In this document: piece by piece, positions 22,990-31,035 of the stretch
Numbering within the stretch: position 1 is the stretch's first letter
Layout of the letters: each line of letters starts with the position of its first letter
Assembly (NCBI RefSeq): GCF_026168105.1
Contig: NZ_LBMW01000058.1
Coordinates: 1 to 40,188 of the forward strand
Direction of reading: 5' to 3'
Source: Streptomyces hygroscopicus
Lineage (GTDB): Bacteria; Actinomycetota; Actinomycetes; Streptomycetales; Streptomycetaceae
Length of the DNA stretch: 40,188 nt
Position numbers and translations under genes: made by a program
The notes under the pieces: model-generated
The model's input: only the letters and a program-made list of their open reading frames with translations
What the model was told of the DNA's origin: nothing
Database searches by the model: none

Positions 22990-23688
22990 TCACCGCATGC
23001 GCCCGCCCTTGGGCATCCGCATCCCCTTGGGCAGCGGACCCTTCGGCAGCGGCATGTTGGTCATCAGGTCGCCCAACGCCCGCAGCCGGTCGTTGGTCGC
23101 GGTGACCTGGGGGCCGGTCAGCACCCGGGGGAGCTTCAGCATCGTCGTACGGAGCTTCTTCAGCTCGACCTGACCCTCGCCCGTGCCGACGACCACGTCG
23201 TGCACCGGTACGTCCGCGACGATGCGGGCCATCTTCTTCTTCTCGGCGGCCAGCAGGCTCTTGACCCGGTTCGGGTTGCCCTCGGCGACCAGCACGATGC
23301 CGGCCTTGCCGACCGCGCGGTGCACCACGTCCTGGCTGCGGTTCATCGCGACCGCCGGGGTGGTGGTCCAGCCACGTCCGATGTTGTCCAGGACCGCCGC
23401 GGCGGCGCCCGGCTGGCCCTCCATCTGCCCGAAGGCGGCTCGCTCGGCCCGGCGTCCGAAAACGATCGCCATCGCGAGGAAGGCGAGCAGGAGGCCCAGA
23501 ATGCCGAGATAAATGGGGTGACCGAGCAAGAAACCGATCGCGAGGAGGACACCGAAGGTGATGATGCCGACAGCCGCGAGTACAAGACCGATCTTGGGGT
23601 CGGCCTTGCTGGTCATCTTGTAGGTCAGGGCGATCTGCTTCAGTCGCCCGGTGTTCGCAGCATCCGCTGCGGTTTCCTTCCTCGCCAT
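22990..23688 (-). CDS. DUF4191 family membrane protein
   Basis: The product has 232 residues. A basic soluble N-terminus (about 1-28) is followed by two adjacent membrane segments (about 32-52 and 56-78: GLVLAAVGIITFGVLLAIGF and a GILGLLLAFLAMAIVFG stretch). A cytoplasmic domain follows with AAAAVLDNIGRGW, VVHRAVGKAGIVLVAEG and VPVHDVVVGTGEGQVELKKL. The tail is a Met/Pro/Lys/Gly-rich repeat (PLPKGPLPKGMRMPKGGRMR). DUF4191 proteins are widespread in actinobacteria next to lipA and glnA. Function is unknown. Confidence 0.9.
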   Translation of the reverse strand: MARKETAADAANTGRLKQIALTYKMTSKADPKIGLVLAAVGIITFGVLLAIGFLLGHPIYLGILGLLLAFLAMAIVFGRRAERAAFGQMEGQPGAAAAVLDNIGRGWTTTPAVAMNRSQDVVHRAVGKAGIVLVAEGNPNRVKSLLAAEKKKMARIVADVPVHDVVVGTGEGQVELKKLRTTMLKLPRVLTGPQVTATNDRLRALGDLMTNMPLPKGPLPKGMRMPKGGRMR

Positions 23689-23779
23689 GCCACGAAGTCT
23701 ACGTGGCCCGGGGAGCGGCGGACGACGGCAGTGCCGGGAGGGGGAGCGGTGGGGGCGCTCCGGGGAGTGCGAGCGGTGG

Positions 23780-23977
23780 TTACGAGCGCGACGCCACGGC
23801 CTCGAGGACGCGCTGCGCCTCGACGCGGTCCTTGGCGCGGCGGCGGTCCTCCAGGACGGAGGTCCAGGCGTTGCGGCGGGCGGTTCGCTGGCCGCTGCTC
23901 ATGAGCAGCGATTCAATGGCACGGAGTGCTTCGGTGAACGACGGGATCGCGGTGGCGCGAACGGGCGCGGCCTGCAT
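23780..23977 (-). CDS. Small conserved hypothetical protein, 65 residues
   Basis: The frame runs from the ATG at 23977 to the stop at 23780. The product is soluble and mostly helical (FTEALRAIESLLMSSGQRTA, then WTSVLEDRRRAKDRVEAQRV and LEAVASRS), with no membrane segment. It sits between lipA and the DUF4191 gene, a position I recall as conserved in Streptomyces. AGGGGGGACCTCC upstream offers a weak ribosome site. Function is unknown. Confidence 0.7.
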   Translation of the reverse strand: MQAAPVRATAIPSFTEALRAIESLLMSSGQRTARRNAWTSVLEDRRRAKDRVEAQRVLEAVASRS

Positions 23978-24115
23978 GGTGGAGGTCCCCCCTCGGATCG
24001 GCGGCTGCGGGTCAGGACTGCACGGGGCGTAAGACCAGGGTCACTGTTTGGTGTTACCAGGGCGTGACCGACCGGTCAAACGCCAATGAAGCCTTGATAC
24101 GGAGTGCGAAAAGCC

Positions 24116-24167
24116 TGACGCGGCCCTGACGTCCCCGCTAGCTGGGGGGACGGTCGGGGCCGCGTCA
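24116..24167 (-). terminator. Long hairpin downstream of lipA
   Basis: TGACGCGGCCCTGACGTCCCC pairs with GGACGGTCGGGGCCGCGTCA with a few bulges around a loop containing CTAGCTGG. The stem has nearly 20 pairs. It lies about 90 bases past the lipA stop and upstream of the small 65-residue gene. Confidence 0.7.
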
Positions 24168-24254
24168 ATCGGCCACTACCGGGGGGTAGTTGCTTGTGTG
24201 CGGATTCACACACGGGAACTGGCACGCAGTGCCAACTCCCTGGATGCGATCAGC

Positions 24255-25220
24255 TCAGACCGCCTGCGAGGCGATGTAGGAATCCCGCTTCTCGACGGCC
24301 ATCCGGTACAGCCGCCCGGCGCGGTAGGAGGAGCGCACGAGAGGGCCGGACATGACGCCCGAGAAGCCGATCTGCTCGGCCTCCTCCTTCAGCTCCACGA
24401 ACTCCTGGGGCTTCACCCAGCGCTCCACGGGGTGGTGGCGGACGCTCGGGCGCAGGTACTGCGTGATGGTGACCAGCTCGCAGCCGGCGTCGTGCAGCTG
24501 CTTCAGCGCCTCGCCGACCTCCTCGCGGGTCTCGCCCATGCCGAGGATGAGGTTCGACTTCGTCACCAGGCCGAAGTCGCGGGCGGCGGTGATGACCTTG
24601 AGGGAACGCTCGTAGCGGAAGCCGGGACGGATGCGCTTGAAGATCCGCGGGACCGTCTCCACGTTGTGCGCGAAGACCTCGGGCCGGGCGGAGAAAACCT
24701 CTTCGAGCTGTTCGGGGACCGCATTGAAGTCGGGCGCGAGCAGCTCGACCTTGGTGTGGCCGCCCGCACGGCCGGCGGTCTGCTGGTGGATCTGCCGGAC
24801 CGTCTCGGCGTACAGCCAGGCGCCGCCGTCCTCGAGGTCGTCCCGGGCGACACCGGTGATGGTGGCGTAGTTCAGGTCCATGGTGACCACGGACTCGCCC
24901 ACACGGCGCGGCTCGTCGCGGTCGAGCGCCTCGGGCTTGCCGGTGTCGATCTGGCAGAAGTCGCAGCGCCGGGTGCACTGGTCGCCGCCGATGAGGAAGG
25001 TGGCCTCGCGGTCCTCCCAGCACTCGTAGATGTTCGGGCAGCCGGCTTCCTGGCAGACCGTGTGCAGGCCCTCGCTCTTCACGAGGTTCTGCATCTTGGT
25101 GTACTCGGGACCCATTTTCGCCCGGGTCTTGATCCACTCGGGCTTGCGCTCGATGGGGGTCTGGCTGTTGCGGACCTCCAGGCGCAGCATCTTGCGTCCG
25201 TCGGGTGCGACTGCGGACAC
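24255..25220 (-). CDS. lipA: Lipoyl synthase
   Basis: The product has 321 residues. The GTG at 25220 follows AGGGAG at five bases and gives SAVAPDGRKMLRLEVRNSQ. A longer frame to 25256 adds a tail not typical of the family. The radical SAM cluster is C-x-x-x-C-x-x-C at Cys82, Cys86 and Cys89 (CTRRCDFC). The auxiliary cluster uses Cys56, Cys61 and Cys67 (CQEAGCPNIYEC), and RSSY at about 296-299 supplies the serine ligand. LipA inserts two sulfurs into octanoyl groups on E2 and GcvH proteins to make lipoyl groups. It acts after lipB, whose stop lies about 106 bases upstream. The partial E2 at the right end of the window is a likely client. Confidence 0.97.
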   Translation of the reverse strand: MSAVAPDGRKMLRLEVRNSQTPIERKPEWIKTRAKMGPEYTKMQNLVKSEGLHTVCQEAGCPNIYECWEDREATFLIGGDQCTRRCDFCQIDTGKPEALDRDEPRRVGESVVTMDLNYATITGVARDDLEDGGAWLYAETVRQIHQQTAGRAGGHTKVELLAPDFNAVPEQLEEVFSARPEVFAHNVETVPRIFKRIRPGFRYERSLKVITAARDFGLVTKSNLILGMGETREEVGEALKQLHDAGCELVTITQYLRPSVRHHPVERWVKPQEFVELKEEAEQIGFSGVMSGPLVRSSYRAGRLYRMAVEKRDSYIASQAV

Positions 25221-25326
25221 ATCGGCTCCCTGTAGCTTCGATTCTTCGGCGTACACCAGGGTACGCCCGGGCAGACTCCGGCCCTGTGGGTGGGCAACCT
25301 TCGGAGGCGGGGGCGCATTCCCCCGG

Positions 25327-26124
25327 CTACGCCGACACCCGCTCGACGACCCGCGGCTTCAGCTCCGCGTTCTCCAGTACGTCCTTCAGGTGCCGCTCCG
25401 CCACCGGCAGCACCTCGTCGATCGTCATGTCCCGTCCCAGCTCGTTCGCCAGGGACGTCACGCCCGCGTCCCGGATCCCGCACGGGATGATCCGGTCGAA
25501 CCAGGCGTTGTCCGGATTCACGTTGAGCGCGAAGCCGTGCATCGTGACGCCCTTGGCGACGCGGATGCCGATCGCCGCGATCTTGCGGTCCTCCCGGCGC
25601 TGGCCGGCGTTGGAGGGCGCGTACTCCGGGCCGTTGAGCCGCGGATCGAACTCCTCGTCGTGCAGGCGTGGGTCGAAGTCCAGGGAGAGGCCGCCGAGGG
25701 AGGGGCGCCGGTCCATCGGGTCGCCGAGGACCCAGACGCCGCTGCGGCCCTCCACCCGGGTGGTCTCCAGGCCGAACTCTGCGCAGGTGCGGATGAGGGC
25801 GTCCTCGAGGCGGCGGACGTGGGCGACGACGTCGACCGGGCGCGGGAGCTTCTGGATCGGGTAGCCGACCAGCTGGCCCGGGCCGTGCCAGGTGATCTTG
25901 CCGCCGCGGTCCACGTCGATCACCGGCGTGCCGTCCAGGGGTCGCTCGTCGTCCGCCGTGCGCCGGCCCGCCGTGTAGACCGGTGGGTGCTCGACCAGCA
26001 GGCAGGTGTCGGGGATCTCGTCGGCGAAGCGGGCGGCGTGCACCCGGCGCTGCTCGTCCCAGGCCTCCTGGTACTGGACGGCCTGTGCCCCGAACCCCAT
26101 ACGGACGAACCGCAACTCACTCAC
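25327..26124 (-). CDS. lipB: Octanoyltransferase LipB
   Basis: The product has 265 residues. The GTG at 26124 lies nine bases after GGGAGG. It transfers octanoate from acyl-carrier protein to lipoyl domains, the first step of lipoate synthesis. Landmarks are LLVEHPPVYTAGRR near residue 40, GGKITWHGPGQLVGYPI near 75, the catalytic Lys181 in RKIAAIGIRV, and the catalytic Cys215 in IIPCGI. It carries an insert (about residues 135-170, GVWVLGDPMDRRPSLGGLSL and after) between these, as seen in Streptomyces forms. It lies upstream of lipA and divergent from the NsdA-like regulator. Confidence 0.96.
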   Translation of the reverse strand: MSELRFVRMGFGAQAVQYQEAWDEQRRVHAARFADEIPDTCLLVEHPPVYTAGRRTADDERPLDGTPVIDVDRGGKITWHGPGQLVGYPIQKLPRPVDVVAHVRRLEDALIRTCAEFGLETTRVEGRSGVWVLGDPMDRRPSLGGLSLDFDPRLHDEEFDPRLNGPEYAPSNAGQRREDRKIAAIGIRVAKGVTMHGFALNVNPDNAWFDRIIPCGIRDAGVTSLANELGRDMTIDEVLPVAERHLKDVLENAELKPRVVERVSA

Positions 26125-26366
26125 GGCAAGCGCCTCCCTAGAAGCTTCGTAAGGCGTGAAAGACGCCCACGCCACTGTACGTCCAGCCGACGCGCCGGTG
26201 CCCTCGGGTGGCCGCCCACGGCTTTCGTCAGCCCGACCGGCCAATCCTCACACGATCGGATGAATGGACGCGGAAGTGTGCGATCGTCTGCTCACTCTCC
26301 GCTACATTCACGCCGTTCACAAGGCCGTTAAGGCTGCTCACAGGCGATACGGAGACCGCACCGCAG
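26125..26366. promoter_or_regulatory. Divergent promoter region between lipB and the NsdA-like regulator
   Basis: The 242-base gap must carry both promoters. GGAGG at about 26135 serves lipB. On the plus strand a -10-like TACATT (about 26303) and a repeat GTTCACAAGGCCGTTAAGGC followed by GCTCACAGG lie ahead of the regulator gene. I see no clear known operator. Confidence 0.35.
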
Positions 26367-27803
26367 ATGACGGAACGACCCGCGCAGCGCACCCCCAACC
26401 GACAGCTCGCCGCGCTCATCGCAGAAGCGGGGTTCTCCAACGCAGGTCTCGCCCGTCGCGTCGACCAGCTAGGCCTCGAACACGGGCTCGACCTCAGATA
26501 CGACAAGACATCCGTGACGCGATGGCTGCGCGGACAGCAGCCGCGCGGCACCACGCCCGCGCTCATCGCCGAGGTGTTCACACGGCGGCTCGGGCGTCGG
26601 CTCACCGCACAGGACCTCGGCCTCGACGCCTGCGCCCCGGTGTACGCGGGCCTGGAGTTCGCCGCGACCCCGGAGGAGGCCGTCGACATCGTCAGCGGCC
26701 TGTGGCGCAAGGACTCCGGCAGCCATGCCGAGCTGCGCAAGATCGCGTTCACTCCGGCCGGGCTCGTCGTGCCCAGCCGGGACTGGCTGATCGGCCGGGC
26801 CGACGACAGGGTGAGCCACGGCGAGACACCCGCCCGCATCCCCGCCCAGGGCCGCCCCGCGGTACCCCGCCAGCGCGGCCAGTCCGAACGGGGCCCCGGC
26901 CAGAAGGTCTCCGCCGGTGACATCGCCGCGCTCCGCTCGGTCGGCGAGCTGTTCCGCGCCCTCGACAACGCCTACGGCGGCGGCCACGCCCGCCAGGCGC
27001 TCGTGCGCTATCTGGAGCACGAGGCCGAGCCGATGCTGCGCGGCACCTACGGCGAGCAGACGGGCCGCCGCCTGTTCGCGGCGGCCGCCGATCTGACCCG
27101 GCTCGCCGGCTGGACGTCGTACGACATCGGCGCGCACGGCCTCGCCCAGCGCTACTTCGTCCAGGCGCTGCGGCTCGCACAGGCGGCCGGGGACCGGATG
27201 TACGGGGCGTACGTCCTGGTCACGATGAGCCGGCAGGCCGTCTACCTGGGCCACGGACGCGAGGCCGTGCAGCTGGCCCGCGTGGCCCAGCAGGGCGTCG
27301 GCACCTCGGCACCGCCCGTCGTCCAGGCGATGCTGCACGCCGTCGAGGCACGCGGCCACGGTGTGCTCGGCGAGGTACGGGCGTGCACGGCCTCGCTGGT
27401 GCGGGCCGAGCGCGCCCTGGAGGCCGCCCGCCCCGGCGACGAAGTGCCCTACTGGGCGCGGTTCTTCGACGAGGCGCAGCTCGCCGACGAGTTCGGGCAC
27501 TGCCACCGGGACCTGCAGCAGTACCGGGCCGCCGTCCAGCACGCCGAGCGCTCCCTGCAACTGCGGGCACCCGGCTATGCCCGCAGCCGGCTGTTCTGCC
27601 GGGTGGTGCTCGCCTCGGCGCGGCTCGGCCTCGGCGAGCTGGACCAGGCCTGCCAGTTGGGGGCCGAGGCCGCCGGACAGGCGTCGGAGATGCGGTCGGT
27701 GCGGGCGGTCGAGTACGTACGGGACTTCGAGCGCCGCCTGGAGCCGTACAAGGACGCCGCGGCGGTGCGCGGCTACCGCGACAAGGTCGCCGCGCACCAG
27801 TGA
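26367..27803 (+). CDS. NsdA-like regulatory protein with TPR-type repeats
   Basis: The product has 478 residues from the ATG at 26367. The N-terminus is an HTH-like region (NRQLAALIAEAGFSNAGLAR, then KTSVTRWLRGQQPRG). The rest is mainly helical repeats typical of TPR regulators (ALVRYLEHEAEPMLRGTYGE, LAGWTSYDIGAHGLAQRYF and QALRLAQAAGDR). The layout matches the NsdA family, whose S. coelicolor member negatively affects sporulation and antibiotic production. This gene is a paralogue or relative, and which role it keeps is not shown by the sequence. Its stop is three bases from the convergent FAD oxidoreductase gene. Confidence 0.82.
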   Translation: MTERPAQRTPNRQLAALIAEAGFSNAGLARRVDQLGLEHGLDLRYDKTSVTRWLRGQQPRGTTPALIAEVFTRRLGRRLTAQDLGLDACAPVYAGLEFAATPEEAVDIVSGLWRKDSGSHAELRKIAFTPAGLVVPSRDWLIGRADDRVSHGETPARIPAQGRPAVPRQRGQSERGPGQKVSAGDIAALRSVGELFRALDNAYGGGHARQALVRYLEHEAEPMLRGTYGEQTGRRLFAAAADLTRLAGWTSYDIGAHGLAQRYFVQALRLAQAAGDRMYGAYVLVTMSRQAVYLGHGREAVQLARVAQQGVGTSAPPVVQAMLHAVEARGHGVLGEVRACTASLVRAERALEAARPGDEVPYWARFFDEAQLADEFGHCHRDLQQYRAAVQHAERSLQLRAPGYARSRLFCRVVLASARLGLGELDQACQLGAEAAGQASEMRSVRAVEYVRDFERRLEPYKDAAAVRGYRDKVAAHQ

Positions 27804-27806
27804 GCC

Positions 27807-29225
27807 TCAGGCGGCCCTGGGCAGCGGCTCCGCGACATGCATAGGACCCGCGCCCAGGTCGGCCAGGAGTGCCGACGCGGCCCGGTGCCCGGAGTGCAGC
27901 GCGCCCTGGACCGTGCTCGTGTCGCGGTGGTCGCCGCACACATACAGCCCGGCCAGCAGCCGCACCGGCCGGCGCAGATCGTGCGGCGGCCGCATCGCCG
28001 GGACGGCCCGCGCGGTGTGATGCACGGCGAGGGTCTCCCAGCGCCTGGTCGACGTCCCGTACAGGCGCGCCAGATGGGCCCGTACGGTGGCGTCGACGTC
28101 GTCCGGGGGCGCCCCGAGGACCGTGGACGAGACCAGGGCGCGCCCCGCGGGCGCCCGGGACGGGTCCACCAGGCTCACGACCGCCGTGTGCGCAACCGGA
28201 CCGTCGCGGTCCGCGTCGAGCAGCAGGGCCGCGCCGGTCGACGGCGGCAGGTCCATGGTGTGGTGGACGACGGTCACGGGATGGAAGTCCGGCACGCGCA
28301 GGCCCGGTAGCAGCTCGGCCGCGGCGGGCGCGTCGGCGGCCACCAGGACGGCACGGCAGCGGAACTCGCCGTGCTCGGCGGTGGTCACCGCGGTCGTGGC
28401 GACCGAGGTGGCGCGGACCCCGGTGTGCACCGTGCCCGGCGGCAGCGCCCGCGCCAGCAGTTCCGGCAGGACCTCCGCCCCGCCCTCCGGCAGGCACAGC
28501 CGGCCACTGGCGAAGGAGCGCAGCGCGAGATCGGCGCAGCGGCTCGACGTGGTCAGTTCCGGGTCGCACAGCAGGGCGGCGAGCAGCGGACGCAGAAATC
28601 CCTCGACCGTACGGGCGGGGATCCCGCGGGCCGTGAGCGCGCGCCCGGCGGGCAACTCGGCCCGGGCCAGCAGCCGTTCCACGGGCGTGGCGGCGATCCG
28701 GGCGAGCGCCGCGCCGAGCCGGGCCTGGTCCACGGCGCCGCCGAGCGGGGCGCCGGACCGCGCTCCGGCCGGGCGCGCCCCGGCCGCCCTCGACCGGGCG
28801 GTACGCACCCCGGACATTCCGTGCACCGGCCGGGGAGCGGAAGCCGTACGGGGAACGGCGGCGAGGGCGCGTACGGCGTTGAGCGCGCTCCGTGCGCCCC
28901 CTGCGCCCCCTCCCGCCGGGGGAGCGCCCGCGCGATGGTGCCGCCCCTTGCTGTGCACCAGGACACCCGGCTCGAAGGCGCGCAGCACCAGCGCGTCGAG
29001 CCCCGGGATCAGGCTCAGTTCGGGATACGACGTGAAAAGGAGCTGTCCGATCCGGTCGAGCCGGAAGCCGTCGACCTTCTCGGTCGACATACGGCCGCCG
29101 ACATAGGGCGCGGCCTCCAGGACCGCGGTCGCAACTCCTGCGCTGGTCAGCCGGTGGGCGGCGGCGAGGCCGGCGACCCCGGCCCCCACGATGACGACGT
29201 CCGCCTGGTACACGGGCTCTAGCAC
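27807..29225 (-). CDS. FAD-dependent oxidoreductase (amine-oxidase/phytoene-desaturase type)
   Basis: The product has 472 residues. The GTG at 29225 follows GGAGG closely. The dinucleotide site VVIVGAGVAGLAAAHRL is at about 9-25, then LEAAPYVGGRMSTE near 36-49. The C-terminal FAD motif is LYVCGDHRDTSTVQGALHSG near 432-451. The middle is rich in Ala, Gly and Arg (about 95-160), so part of it may be disordered. The family spans phytoene desaturases, monoamine oxidases and protoporphyrinogen oxidases. The substrate is not evident, and no carotenoid genes adjoin. It converges with the NsdA-like gene. Confidence 0.85.
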   Translation of the reverse strand: MLEPVYQADVVIVGAGVAGLAAAHRLTSAGVATAVLEAAPYVGGRMSTEKVDGFRLDRIGQLLFTSYPELSLIPGLDALVLRAFEPGVLVHSKGRHHRAGAPPAGGGAGGARSALNAVRALAAVPRTASAPRPVHGMSGVRTARSRAAGARPAGARSGAPLGGAVDQARLGAALARIAATPVERLLARAELPAGRALTARGIPARTVEGFLRPLLAALLCDPELTTSSRCADLALRSFASGRLCLPEGGAEVLPELLARALPPGTVHTGVRATSVATTAVTTAEHGEFRCRAVLVAADAPAAAELLPGLRVPDFHPVTVVHHTMDLPPSTGAALLLDADRDGPVAHTAVVSLVDPSRAPAGRALVSSTVLGAPPDDVDATVRAHLARLYGTSTRRWETLAVHHTARAVPAMRPPHDLRRPVRLLAGLYVCGDHRDTSTVQGALHSGHRAASALLADLGAGPMHVAEPLPRAA

Positions 29226-29545
29226 GTGCCCCTCCTCGAGGTTGTGCGGCCGGTGGAGACGTCATGCCCCCAACAGGCTTCAGGGATACCCGAGTTCGGA
29301 TCGAGCGTAGGTCCGTGAAGGTGCAGATGAAGTCGCGCATGAACAGAGCACGGTCGCACAGCGGTCGCATATGGTCGAACCCGGGAATCCCTGTCACTGC
29401 CGCGCCCCCGGCCCCGCACGCCACGCCCCTCCCGGACCGCGCTTCACGCCCCTCCCGTCCTCCCGGGCGACATCCTCCGGCCCGCCGCGTCATGTCCTCC
29501 GGCCCGCCGCGCACGTCCCCGGACCCGCGCCTCGCGGCCTCCCGA
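29226..29545. other. Intergenic region with a 22-bp-period direct repeat
   Basis: TCCTCCGGCCCGCCGCG occurs at 29473-29489 and again at 29495-29511, just downstream of the TIGR01777 epimerase stop. The remaining sequence should hold the promoter of the FAD oxidoreductase gene. No ORF here has protein-like sequence, and no RNA gene is seen. Confidence 0.55.
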
Positions 29546-30448
29546 CTACCCCTCGAGTGCGGCCCGCAGCGCTTCGTCGATCGTCGGGAACGCGAAGGAG
29601 AACCCGGACTCCAGCAGCCGCGTCGGCAGCACTCGCGCACTGCCGAGAACGTCCCCCGCCATCTCGCCGAGCACCAGCCGCAGTGCCCCCGCCGGTACCG
29701 GGAAGAGGGTGGGCCGGTGCAGTACGCGTCCCATTGCCGCGGTGATCTCACGGTTCGTCAGCGGCTGCGGGGCCGTCAGATTGAACGGGCCCGAGGCCGC
29801 CTCGTCGTCGATGAGATGGCGGATCGCCGCCACCTCGTCGTGCAGCGCGATGAACGACCAGTACTGGCGCCCGTCACCCATCCGGCCGCCGAGCCCCGCC
29901 CGGAACAGCGGAAACAGCCGGCCCCAGGCCCCGCCCTCGCGGGCCACCACCAGCCCGGTCCGTGCGAACACCGTCCGCACGCCCGCCTCCTGCGCGGCGG
30001 CCGCGGCCTCCTCCCACTCCACGCACAGCGAGGGCAGGAAGCCGTCCCCGGGCGGCGCGTCCTCGTCGACCGCGCGCTCCCCCGTCTCGCCGTAGTAGCC
30101 GATCGCACTGCCGCTCACGAAGACACGCGGCGGCTCGGGCAGCGAGGCGACGGCCTCCGCGAGCGCCGCCGTACCGAGCACCCGGCTGTCGCGCAGCGTC
30201 CGCTTGTACTCGTCCGTCCAGCGGTGGTCGCCGATGCCGGCCCCGGCGAGGTTCACCACGGCGACGCACCCGGTCAGACCGGCCGCATCGACATACTGCC
30301 CCTCGGGATCCCAGCGGACCTCGTCCTCGCTCCGGGCCGCACGGCGCACCAGGCGCACCACCTCGTGCCCGTCCGCGGTCAACGACCGCACCAAGGCGCC
30401 GCCGATGAGCCCGGACGCACCGGCCACGGCGATTCGGGAACGTTCCAT
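29546..30448 (-). CDS. TIGR01777-family epimerase (SDR39U1-like)
   Basis: The product has 300 residues from the ATG at 30448. The Rossmann glycine motif is in AVAGASGLIGGALVRSL (about 6-22). The family marks VVNLAGAGIGDHRWTDEYKR (about 72-91), SGSAIGYYGETG near 118 and FLPSLCVEWEEAA are present. SFIALHDEVAAI and GPFNLTAPQPLTN complete the set, and a C-terminal DUF1731-type segment (VLGEMAGDVLGSARVLPTRL) is seen. These proteins bind NADP, and their physiological substrate is unknown. It is divergent from the acetyltransferase gene, 95 bases away. Confidence 0.92.
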   Translation of the reverse strand: MERSRIAVAGASGLIGGALVRSLTADGHEVVRLVRRAARSEDEVRWDPEGQYVDAAGLTGCVAVVNLAGAGIGDHRWTDEYKRTLRDSRVLGTAALAEAVASLPEPPRVFVSGSAIGYYGETGERAVDEDAPPGDGFLPSLCVEWEEAAAAAQEAGVRTVFARTGLVVAREGGAWGRLFPLFRAGLGGRMGDGRQYWSFIALHDEVAAIRHLIDDEAASGPFNLTAPQPLTNREITAAMGRVLHRPTLFPVPAGALRLVLGEMAGDVLGSARVLPTRLLESGFSFAFPTIDEALRAALEG

Positions 30449-30543
30449 GCGCCCATCCTGCACGCTGCGCCACCGCCCGACCTGCCCGGCGGCCCCGGAA
30501 AACACCGGACGGGTTCTCGTACACCCGCCGTACAGTGGCGCTC

Positions 30544-31032
30544 ATGCCCGTTCCGTACATACGTCACGCCATGCTCGACGACGAGGAGACGCTCGGCCGG
30601 CTCGACCGTGTCACCTGGTCTCCGCTGCACTCGGTGCAGCCGCGCCCCCAGCCTCCGTACGAGCCCTTCTTCAACGAGCGGTTCGGGCCGCGGGACCATC
30701 TCGTCGCCGAACTCGACGGCACGGTCGTCGGCTACATCCGGCTGGCCTTCCCCACGCCGCTGGCGTGCAACTCCCACGTCCGCCAGATCCAGGGGCTCGT
30801 CGTCGCCGACGAGGCGCGCGGCGCCGGGGTCGCCCGGGCGCTGCTGCGGGCCGCGCAGGACGAGGCCCGGCGGCGCGGAGCGCGGCGCCTCACCCTGCGG
30901 GTCCTCGGGCACAACACCCCGGCCCGCAAGCTCTACGAGTCCGAGGGGTTCGTGGTGGAGGGGATCCTGCCCGAGGAGTTCCTGATCGAGGGCGAGTACG
31001 TCGACGACGTGTTCATGGGCCGATCGCTGTAG
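30544..31032 (+). CDS. GNAT family N-acetyltransferase
   Basis: The product has 162 residues from the ATG at 30544. Motif A is QGLVVADEARGAGVARALLR (about 84-103), with the acetyl-CoA pyrophosphate loop R-G-A-G-V-A near 93-98. GHNTPARKLYESEGFVVEG is motif B with the usual tyrosine. No Shine-Dalgarno sequence precedes the start. A TACAGT hexamer ends eight bases before the ATG, which fits a leaderless transcript. The acceptor (amine, peptide or small molecule) cannot be told. It converges with the MarP-like gene, with three bases between stops. Confidence 0.88.
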   Translation: MPVPYIRHAMLDDEETLGRLDRVTWSPLHSVQPRPQPPYEPFFNERFGPRDHLVAELDGTVVGYIRLAFPTPLACNSHVRQIQGLVVADEARGAGVARALLRAAQDEARRRGARRLTLRVLGHNTPARKLYESEGFVVEGILPEEFLIEGEYVDDVFMGRSL

Positions 31033-31035
31033 GGC

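Noticed and set aside
29226..29545. Possible tRNA from a TTCGAAC-like segment
   Set aside because: No acceptor stem or anticodon arm could be built around it.
27220..29751. An 843-codon minus-strand frame over the FAD oxidoreductase
   Set aside because: The FAD protein's own frame carries all motifs. This is an Arg/Ala/Gly/Pro-rich shadow.
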